From Diplocarpon mali (taxonomy: Eukaryota; Ascomycota; Leotiomycetes; Helotiales; Drepanopezizaceae): a stretch of DNA of 64,000 nt. Below the pieces are notes generated by a model, which ran no database searches, had not been told where the DNA came from, and saw only the letters and a list, made by a program, of their open reading frames with translations. The position numbers and the translations under genes are program-made. Positions 56,298-64,000 of this stretch are shown in pieces. The DNA lies in assembly GCA_024741835.1 (NCBI GenBank), contig JAENRP010000061.1:126101-190100 (forward strand). Direction: 5' to 3'. Position 1 is the stretch's first letter. Every line of letters begins with the position of its first letter.

Positions 56298-58589
56298 ATG
56301 TCGGCCTTCGATCCATACGACGATGGCTGGCATTCCCATCGCCATCGTGATCGCAGAGACGAGCGTAGAGAGGATCGAGAGCCTCGATATGTCGAAACCC
56401 AAGAAACATACGTGCGGTCTCCAGTTGCTGCATCCGAGCCTCCCTACACAGTCCGGACCACCGACGTCGTCCGCCGCCCTGTCCGTGAAGACAGCGACTT
56501 GTCAGTCGAGGAAGTCCGAAGAGATTTCCCCCCACCAGCCGGGGCCGCTTATTCTCAGCGAACCATGGTTCGAGACGATCGGTACGGCCCGCCAGCTCGT
56601 GCTCGCTCAGCCGAGCGTGGTTCGCAGTACGGCGCGTATCTCGGAGATCCAAGACGTTCACACAATGATCTGAATGATCGCAGACGCTCAGCTCACATTG
56701 ATCAAGAAATCGTCAAGCCTCGACGCCGATCACTCTCTCGAAACCAAAAGATCATTGCTGCTGTGGGAGGAGCCGCCCTGGCAGTCGGCGGCAAAGAACT
56801 GTGGGACCGCAGACAAGCAGAGGGCCGCCCGGTTTCCCGGAATCCTCTTCAAAGTGCCGCAGTCGGTGCAGCTGGAGCATTCGCTGGATACGAGGGTGCT
56901 GAGCTCTACGCAAGACATGGAGGCAAGGCCGAAGAGAAATTAAAGACGCTTGTCGCTCACAAGGGTCGTGATGGGGAGGAAGATGAATACTACACATCAG
57001 ACGAGGAACCAGCCAGGCCAAAGAGAACAAAGAGTCGTCGCAAGTCTATTGTAGAAGGGGCTTTGGGACTCGCAGGCCTAGGTGCTGCTGCGAATGCTAC
57101 AAGTGGGGGCAAAGGACGTACCCGACGTGGAAGTGACAGTACCTACGACTCTCGGGACCGCCGTACCCGCTCACGGAGCCGCCGTGGAAGATCTCCAGAA
57201 GGAGCAGCGAAATTCCAGCAAGCCGCCAAAGCTGCTCTGTTGGCTGGTGCCACCGAAGCTTTTAGAGTTCGGAACGAGCCTGGAGGATGGGGAGGCGACA
57301 AAGGGAAGCGCATCCTCACCGCAGCTATTGGAGCTGGTGGTATTGATGCTGCAGCTGATCGTAATCCTGACAGTAAAAGCAAGCGTCACATCCTCGAGGC
57401 TGTGGTGGGAGGCCTCGCTAGTAATCGACTTATCAACGGCTCAAGAAACAACATCGAAGACGACGGTCGCTCTGTCAGATCCAGGTCCAGGTCTCGGTCT
57501 CGATCTAGAGGCCCGGGAGGTGGCCCATCAACCGGTCCTCTTGCTGCCCTGGCCACCGCTGGTCTGGGTGCACTTGCGAGCAAGAAGCTCTTGGACCGGT
57601 CTCGCTCAAGATCCCGGGGAGGTGGCAATTCTCGAAGGCGAAGAGACAGCTCAGACTCCTATGACAGTCGAAGCCCTTCTCCAAGGCGGGGAGACAGAAA
57701 AGATCGCCACAAGAGAAGCAAGAGCGTTACGGATTATGCCAGAAATGGTCTTGCAGCTCTCGGAATTGGAGGAGCAGTCGCAGGTGATAGCCATCGGGAC
57801 CGTGAAGTAACTGAAGAAACCTCCATTCGCAAATCACGTCGGGGGGGAGGTGGAGGTTCTGACTATGGCGGATCAAGACGTTCTCGCGACATGGACTACA
57901 CCGATCCTCGAGATCCATACGGAGACTCACGATACGCCGAGTCGCGATCAAGCCACGTCGGGTCTCGAAGCGGTGGTAGTCGACGGGGCAATCGTGGACA
58001 CGAAAACAGAGATATTGCAGAAGGCAGAAGAGATCCAGGATATGACTCGGAGAGCAGCTTAGGATCCTCATCAGGGGACGAGAAGCGAATCAAGAAGATG
58101 AAAGGTAAGCAACTTCTTACAGCTGGTCTAGCTACTGTTGCCACCATTCATGCTGCACACAATGTCTATCAGAGTATGGAAAAGCGGGATGCGCGGCACA
58201 AGGCTGTGGCGGAGGGAGACATGACACCTGAGGAGGCGCGAAAGCTCAAGGCGAAGGCTACACTGCAAGATGTCGCATCTGTTGGTATTGCGGCTCTCGG
58301 TATTAAAGGAGCATATTCCGAAATCAAAGAGGCCAACGAGGTGCGACACGAGTGCAATGAACTACGGGAGAAGAAAGAAGAACGCCACAAAAAGCGACTT
58401 GCACGACTACAGAGTGCCTCTGTCTCGTCGCACGGTCCTCGTCAAGGCAATGAAGATGCTAGACGCAGAAGCGAGCGACATCCAACACAAAGCGGTAGTC
58501 CTTATGCTGAATACGGGCCACGCTACGTCGACTCAAATCCCTACTCAGCCAGCCTACCAGCTCCTCCTGTCGGGTATGAACGGAGATAA
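56298..58589 (+). CDS. DUF3824-type protein with RS-rich and Gly/Ala hydrophobic segments
   Basis: Single exon, 763 residues starting MSAFDPYDDGWHSHRHRDRR. The frame is open upstream to 56145, but the start at CAAGCATGTC fits the family. The protein alternates Arg/Ser- and Asp-rich disordered stretches with short Gly/Ala-rich helices: NQKIIAAVGGAALAVGGKEL, AAVGAAGAFAGYEGAELYAR, IVEGALGLAGLGAAAN, GPLAALATAGLGALASKKLL and YARNGLAALGIGGAVAG. This is the DUF3824 pattern of filamentous ascomycetes. The C-terminal 140 residues are more conserved (KGKQLLTAGLATVATIHAAHNVYQSMEKRD, then TPEEARKLKAKATLQDVASVGIAALGIKGAYSEI). Function unknown; the RS tracts resemble splicing-factor regions only in composition, and the helices could associate with membranes. 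Confidence 0.85.
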   Translation: MSAFDPYDDGWHSHRHRDRRDERREDREPRYVETQETYVRSPVAASEPPYTVRTTDVVRRPVREDSDLSVEEVRRDFPPPAGAAYSQRTMVRDDRYGPPARARSAERGSQYGAYLGDPRRSHNDLNDRRRSAHIDQEIVKPRRRSLSRNQKIIAAVGGAALAVGGKELWDRRQAEGRPVSRNPLQSAAVGAAGAFAGYEGAELYARHGGKAEEKLKTLVAHKGRDGEEDEYYTSDEEPARPKRTKSRRKSIVEGALGLAGLGAAANATSGGKGRTRRGSDSTYDSRDRRTRSRSRRGRSPEGAAKFQQAAKAALLAGATEAFRVRNEPGGWGGDKGKRILTAAIGAGGIDAAADRNPDSKSKRHILEAVVGGLASNRLINGSRNNIEDDGRSVRSRSRSRSRSRGPGGGPSTGPLAALATAGLGALASKKLLDRSRSRSRGGGNSRRRRDSSDSYDSRSPSPRRGDRKDRHKRSKSVTDYARNGLAALGIGGAVAGDSHRDREVTEETSIRKSRRGGGGGSDYGGSRRSRDMDYTDPRDPYGDSRYAESRSSHVGSRSGGSRRGNRGHENRDIAEGRRDPGYDSESSLGSSSGDEKRIKKMKGKQLLTAGLATVATIHAAHNVYQSMEKRDARHKAVAEGDMTPEEARKLKAKATLQDVASVGIAALGIKGAYSEIKEANEVRHECNELREKKEERHKKRLARLQSASVSSHGPRQGNEDARRRSERHPTQSGSPYAEYGPRYVDSNPYSASLPAPPVGYERR

Positions 58590-60960
58590 ACAGCTTCATG
58601 ATGCACAGCTCTGCCTTGTCTAGCTGCTGAAAGTCAGCGGCTATAATCTTCGCACCTCCTCAGATTCAGATCTCGATGTTACGATAGAGTGCTCACAAAT
58701 TTTCCTTTGGTTACGCTTCTAATGAATGATGACTCGCACGACCAGCACCTGCACCCACCTTGCTGCCTAGGTGTTTGAATACCTAAGCTTTCCTTTTTCC
58801 TTCTCGTGGATTTGGAGCGTCGTACATGTCACCGGGAGAAATTTAGACTTCACGCAAGCCTCAGAATCTTACAATTTCCAAAGAACTTTAACTGATAATT
58901 GCCTAATTGCGAACAGCTCCACGTTACTAAGCGAATGCAAGTGAGTTGCGCCACCGCAGAGTTGTACTCGTCACATCCCACGTTTCCGAATCGAGCGAGC
59001 GCGCAGGACAATATGGCGATAGCCATTGGTTTGGAACAAGCACGGAAGTGGGCTTCGGGACGCTTTGGACGGCTACGGTTGTAGCATCACACAGCGCTTA
59101 GGACACGGATACATTAGTGTGTTTGGATTAGGAATAACGGCCGCGATATACGACTCTCCCCGTTCTCCTATTTGTTGTTTTATTTCTGCTTGGTGCCAGA
59201 TCTCCCATTTGCGTACCATGTCAGATTGGGCTTGGGTCAGGCCGAAACAAGGGGACAATCGGTTGGACGAACTTCAAGATAATACAAGCATGGGGCGGTC
59301 AGGAACAGTCGATTCTAGTTCTGATTAATGAAAGCAATGGATTAAATCGCGCTACAGTAATTGTCGCACATACAGCACGAATGAAGGATTGCTGATGCAA
59401 GCTATCGCCTTTGGGATAAGTGTTGGTTTTACTGCTTGGTAATTTAACCTTGAGGTTTGAGATTGGTCTACTGTAGCGAGTATTGAGTTCGAGTAAATGA
59501 TACGCAAGATGCTACCACTAAGCATGCAAGAGGAGGCAATAAACAGAGAGTGGCGGGTTTAGTGTACACGTGGGATGCTGCGTACAGTAGCCATGTCAGC
59601 GTCAGCAAGTGGACGTGGACGTCTGGTGGAGGGTGTGGTTCCGACGACGGCTCAGAGACATGGCAGGGCCTGATAACAAGATTTCAAGAGAAGAGGGTTG
59701 AGGCTATGTGCAGGAGGGAGGAGATTCGTCCCACGTACTGTAGGTGTCTGGCTGAGGTGTGCTCTGGATTATATATTCTCAAGCCGTGGTTCTGTAACCT
59801 CGAGGTCCTGCTCGGGTTGGGACACAGGAACAAGCTTGGGACGTGGACGGGTGCGTATGGGTGGGTATTAGATGGCTATTTTCCACCCCAGCTTATTCTC
59901 GACAATGGCAGACCCAACTAGTGGGCGAGACTCGCATGTCGACAATGGAAAGCCGCAGCAGGTACAACTTGAGGTGCGTATATGAGAGCGAACTGTGTAC
60001 ACTGTATGCTCCAATCCGATGTCCAAATTTTTTCCAAGGCCTCGGCTTAGTCGACTTCACTGCTTCGTCGCAAGCGACAAAGGACGAGCGAGGCTTCTCA
60101 AGTTCTGGTCGCACTTGGTGTTACACGCGCTTACTTACTCCCCTATTTCCAGTGGGCTGCTATCTAGGATACTTCGTCGCAGGCGCAATAAGCGCAGCCG
60201 ACTTACACCGAGGTAGGTCTATCTATGCACTGTCTTTTGGCGTAATACCTGGCCCTAGGCTTCTAAGCACCGATAATAGTCTGATTTGGGGATCAAGGGC
60301 TTGCTAATTAGGAATATGCTTATGCTAGGTCGGGTCTTGTGATAACTGCGGTGCGTCTTTATCGCAGATGTCTTCCGAAACGATTAATACTAGCGATGTA
60401 TCGACTTTGGCCCTTACATTTATGACTTGGCCAGTAAGAAATGGAAGGAAGCTGAACTGGTTGTTGGTTTTTATAGCTATGGTTAAGGTATGATACACTG
60501 TGTTGCAGCGGTGAAGTATTGCGCAATATCACAGGTATTAGACATAGGAGGTATGACGCTTGACTTGAATCAGGAATATATCGTAGGCATTTGATACTAT
60601 GAATGTACTACGATTTGTACTCGAGTCTACGCTTAGAACATCGAATAATATACCGCTTGAGCTTTTACATAGAACGGAAGCGCTTTATGATACTTCTCAG
60701 TCTTGGAGTAATCTCATCAAGTATTAAATGCCGTGGGTATCTGAGTCTAAATAGATCAAGGTAAAAGCAAGGTGCCTACTAGAAGACGACGACTCAACAC
60801 CTGTATTTTCTACAAACGTGCGGAATCTCTAGATTTCTTCTAAAGAAGTTGCAAAGCCGAGGTAAGATCCTTTTATAGGTTCTATACTGGTAATCGATAT
60901 TCATATGAATATAGTTGAGTACTTATTGTTAAAAAGAATCTATTGTAATGTCTGTCTATC
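58590..60960. other. Intergenic, increasingly A+T-rich
   Basis: This 2.4 kb has no supported gene. Base composition shifts to A+T-rich with many TA steps after about 60.3 kb, marking the edge of a transposon-derived region. Open frames of up to 154 codons between 59.5 and 60.3 kb show no similarity I recognise. Confidence 0.5.
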
Positions 60961-61599
60961 TCTATATAACTAAGATAGTACCTTTATACTTATGAATATC
61001 CTCCCTCCTATAGTCCCTCCTAGCCGTATATAGATATCCTTCCGAAGTCCTCCGGCTGAACAGCCGTCCGAAATATATACGAAACCCCTTATATCGCATA
61101 TGATACAGCTGTATAGGATGACCCTAGGAACAAGGGCAGCTTGCCTTTTGCATAGGAATCTGCGTACTAATACCAGCAGTACTCTCTTTTGAAAAGACCT
61201 TTTCAACTCGCATAAGGAAGTACGTAGAATAGGTATATAAAGGAGGCAGATCGGTAGCAAATAATCAAATGGTAATAAAGAATAAAATAGCAAAGATAAA
61301 TAGCTTAATAGCAAAGGCAGATGTAATAGGTGATAAGGATAGTATATAGGAAGTAGAATAGTAAAGATAAAGGCAAATAGCAAAGAGGGAAAGGAAAGGT
61401 ATCTAAGTGATGGAAGCAATCTAAAGTCTTTTGTTTAAGCCTTGTAGTAGTGCGATTGTAGTCCGGTTGCGTTCTAGTAGGTTCGAGACTCTTTATTAAA
61501 GAGTCACCTGGAGTTGTAATCTACTATAGCTATGAATTATAATGATTTGTAGAAGGGAAAAGAGGGGCCTTTGAGAAGGCATATATATTGAGCTTCCCT
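60961..61599. other. A+T-rich transposon-derived flank
   Basis: Rich in TATA, TAG and AATAG steps, including a purine-rich AATAGCAAAG-like imperfect repeat at 61.25-61.40 kb. It is probably a decayed part of the adjacent element; no domain is recognisable. Confidence 0.4.
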
Positions 61600-62640
61600 C
61601 TTCCCTTGATCTCTTAACTCCAACTCCTACTTCTTATAAGTAGGTCGATTTCCCCTTTTTGCTTCTGAGTTGAAGTGTTCCCGGATTGATGCCGAAAGGC
61701 ATACTTCCTCCTTCTTGCCGGTATCGTTCCAGGCCTGTACAACTAGCCTTGATTTTTCGAATAGGTGGTCTGTTTCCTTCCCCTTTATCTCGTCAACTAT
61801 TCTCGATTTGAAGATCCTCTTGCCTTTTATAGCAGGGTCATTTTTGTTTATCGGCACGAATACCCCCCTATTCATTAGCCCTTAGTACTCCTTCAGGCGA
61901 GATTGCTAAAAAAGGCGTCCGGGAGTAGTAATCTTGCCTTCTGCCTATAGCTTCTGCAACAGTTCCTAGTCCCTATTCTCCTTCTCCGTTAGGAATACCT
62001 CCGATTTAGCTACGTATAGCTTATTGTCTGCTTTAAAGGATATCTATATCTTAGTATTATAGTTGTTATCGATTGCAGGAAGGCCGGAAATAGGCTTAAC
62101 AAAGGGAACCTCTACCCTTGGCGATAGCTTGCGGTTATTAAGTTATGGCTTAACTAAGCGAGAAGGCTCCACTTCTTTATCGACGTCAGTTGCGTTCTGC
62201 TCCCTTTCAGTGGTCATTCGATCCTTGGGTTTAGTTCCTTTGGCTTCCTCTAGGCAGTTTTCTTTATTATCGATTTTGAATAGACGTACGCTTATCGATC
62301 TAAAGTGCCTTGTTTTACTGCCGATATTAACTATATAGGTTTTGTTCTTTAAGCCTAGGAACTCGAATAGGCCTATCTATCCTCCCTTCTCCTAATATAC
62401 TAACACTGGGTCTTTCAGCCTTAAATCGTGGATATGAGTGGTTCCAGGGCCATTCCTTATGCCTAAAGCGTTATTAACCTTGCGAGTAGCATAGATCTTC
62501 TTAGTATATATCTTACTCAGATTTACAAGGGTTTTGGCCTAATCCGAAGTCAAAGGTTTTATAATGTACTAGGATAGTTGAGCGTTGCTCCGGTTTAGGT
62601 CTAGAAGCGCTCCTGAACCCCTCCCTATAGCAAAGGGTGG
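61600..62640 (-). mobile_element. Degenerate Ty1/Copia retrotransposon Pol relic
   Basis: On the minus strand, the segment around 62.34-62.50 kb resembles a Copia integrase C-terminus (GPGTTHIHDLRLKDPVLVY, then a stop, then EKGG; later HFRSISVRLFKID). A linker with Lys/Glu-rich residues follows. At 61627-61875 comes the start of the Copia reverse-transcriptase domain: RIFKSRIVDEIKGKETDH and FEKSRLVVQAWNDTGKK. Several in-frame stops, mostly TAG at positions expected to be Gln, and the loss of any long frame show it is dead. C-to-T change at CpA, as in repeat-induced point mutation, is a likely cause. No LTRs that clearly belong to this copy were found. Confidence 0.8.
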
Positions 62641-63008
62641 CAATGATCCGTCTCTCGGTTGGATCGGCGGTATTAGTGTCGGATTCAGGATCTCTAGGTA
62701 TTGCGTGACTAGGGTTCGTCCTAACCAGGGTTGATACGGTGTTTTTTTAAGGTTATATTATTCGGTTGTTTGTCTTAGAGTGTCCGCTTTATATAGGTTA
62801 TCTTGCGAAGTGTTGTTATTATATCTAAAGTGTCCTTGCCGAAGCGAGTCTTAGCGTAGTGTCTCTTGTTCAGCTATAGTAACCCTCCGAGCGGGTGGCT
62901 CGCTTATTCGCATAGATTCGGCAAATTCTGAAGTAGACCTTGTTCCATATCTCGGAGATTGTGCTACAACCGAGTTCGGTACTTCTCAGGTCTATGATTC
63001 GAGCTGAT

Positions 63009-63262
63009 TGTTACGACTTGCTCTGGAGCGTACAGAGGGGCGATAATCGAGTAACGCTGACTGTATTACCTCAAGAGGTACGCTATGTAATGGAGAAGAA
63101 AAGATGAAGAAGAGAGAGTCACTAGTAGAGCTCCTCTAGAATAAGTACAGGTGCTTCACTAGCGTGCACGTGATCTAGCCACCTCGCTACCTTAGCGTGC
63201 ACCTGACTTCTTGCAGTCTTAGCAACACGTGATATAACCGTGCACGTGATGCGGCCGTAACA
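63009..63262. mobile_element. Solo LTR, 254 bp, with 5-bp target-site duplication
   Basis: The element starts TGTTACG and ends CGTAACA, a perfect 7-bp terminal inverted repeat with TG...CA ends. It is flanked on both sides by CTGAT (63004-63008 and 63263-63267), a 5-bp target duplication. The first 112 bases recur identically at 63889-64000. The 3' third contains several CACGTGA motifs. The structure is that of a solo LTR left by recombination between the two LTRs of a full element. Family (Copia is likely from the ends and duplication size) is not certain. Confidence 0.9.
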
Positions 63263-63267
63263 CTGAT

Positions 63268-63888
63268 CTTCTGGCCACTCGTTCCCTTCCTAGTGTACTG
63301 TATCGAAAAGTGCCTAGCCGATCGAAACGCCCTTCCTACGCTAAACGTATACTCTATAGTATCGAAGGTCGTCCCTTAGGCGTCATCGAACGTCCTTATC
63401 TAGCGATTTAAAATCGCCAATTGTCTAATCTTAGAACTCCTCTTAGAAGTCCTCGGCGAGGTATAACCCTCTCCTTTTGCCATCTTATAGTATCTTTCGG
63501 AAGTTCTTTACGTATAGGTCTTTTGATCTAAGGGCCTCTTCGCTAGGTTGATCCTCCTAGGGTCTTGTATCCCTTTCGAGGTCCCTTAGTATCTGGGGTT
63601 GCCTTAGATTAAGCAGCATTAATAGTCCCCCCTTAGTCATTTCCTAATATTGTCCGGATATTGCTTTGCGCCCTAATAGGGTCCGAAAGAAGTCCGATGT
63701 GGTCGTATTTTGCATATCATTACGCTATTGTCTAGTTGTAGTTAGGATACCGATTGCACTCCGGTTTTACCCTAATTGTGATACGTGATGGAACGCAGGT
63801 AGAAGAGGATAGTATCTACCTTTAAAGTAACAACTCTGGCTCGATTCGCGTACCTTTCGCCTTTTCCCCTCCGGTGGTAACTGATATT
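63268..63888. other. Decayed sequence between two LTR copies
   Basis: This 621 bp is A+T-rich with many stops on both strands and looks like more of an old, mutated element. No domain is recognised. Confidence 0.4.
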
Positions 63889-64000
63889 TGTTACGACTTG
63901 CTCTGGAGCGTACAGAGGGGCGATAATCGAGTAACGCTGACTGTATTACCTCAAGAGGTACGCTATGTAATGGAGAAGAAAAGATGAAGAAGAGAGAGTC
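63889..64000. mobile_element. LTR (partial, cut by window edge)
   Basis: Begins TGTTACGACTTG and is identical over all 112 visible bases to the start of the solo LTR at 63009. If the full length is the same it would end near 64142, outside the window. It could be a second solo LTR or the boundary of an intact element beyond the edge. The five bases before it are ATATT. Confidence 0.92.

Noticed and set aside
61250..61420. Possible gene with many hydrophobic residues on the minus strand (149 codons)
   Set aside because: Result of an A+T-rich imperfect repeat inside decayed transposon sequence.

Overview
The window is ordinary nuclear DNA of a filamentous ascomycete (Pezizomycotina, plausibly a Leotiomycete-like genome; the class is a guess). 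The reasons are compact genes with many 45-120 bp GT-AG introns carrying CTAAC/CTGAC-type branch sites, and families typical of these fungi: modin, DUF3824, DUF2458, the fungal 'casein kinase II beta-2' mitochondrial protein and NPR3. I find about 22 protein-coding genes, one possible broken gene, and a transposon-rich right end. I saw no tRNA, rRNA, CRISPR array or biosynthetic cluster. For most multi-exon genes I placed the splice sites by eye; the summed exon lengths close in frame and the joins fit family conservation.

Layout: 0.3-18.5 kb holds ARA2, an aromatic-pathway DAHP synthase with a Gcn4/CPC1-type site upstream, a small conserved fungal protein, a divergent DUF2458/COX14-like pair, a ubiquitin-like UBTD protein whose first coding exon is only the ATG, a mitochondrial protein and a GCY1/GLD1-type aldo-keto reductase. 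19.6-28.7 kb holds a NIP30/FAM192A protein, a HIT hydrolase, then three tRNA-maturation genes close together: TRM11 (tRNA m2G methyltransferase) and RPP40 (RNase P subunit) share a 227 bp divergent promoter, and TRL1 (tRNA ligase) follows, with an ankyrin protein between. 29.2-42.5 kb holds a GPI-anchored surface protein, an unknown protein lying in frame behind a FtsJ-like methyltransferase, a LARP1-like RNA-binding protein and SFT2. 45.5-53.0 kb holds a bHLH factor with a very long loop, the TORC1 regulator NPR3 and a modin-family protein. 56.3-58.6 kb holds a DUF3824 protein.

The right end (about 60.3-64 kb) is AT-rich and gene-free. It contains a stop-riddled Ty1/Copia Pol relic on the minus strand, an intact 254 bp solo LTR with a perfect 5 bp target duplication, and the first 112 bp of a second, identical LTR cut by the window edge.

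Nothing here looks like an undescribed multi-gene system. The items most worth a second look are unusual gene structures: an ATG-only exon, a GC-AG intron, a possible 28-nt intron or frameshift, two same-frame ORFs separated by one TGA, and the recent LTR copies in an old mutated transposon field.
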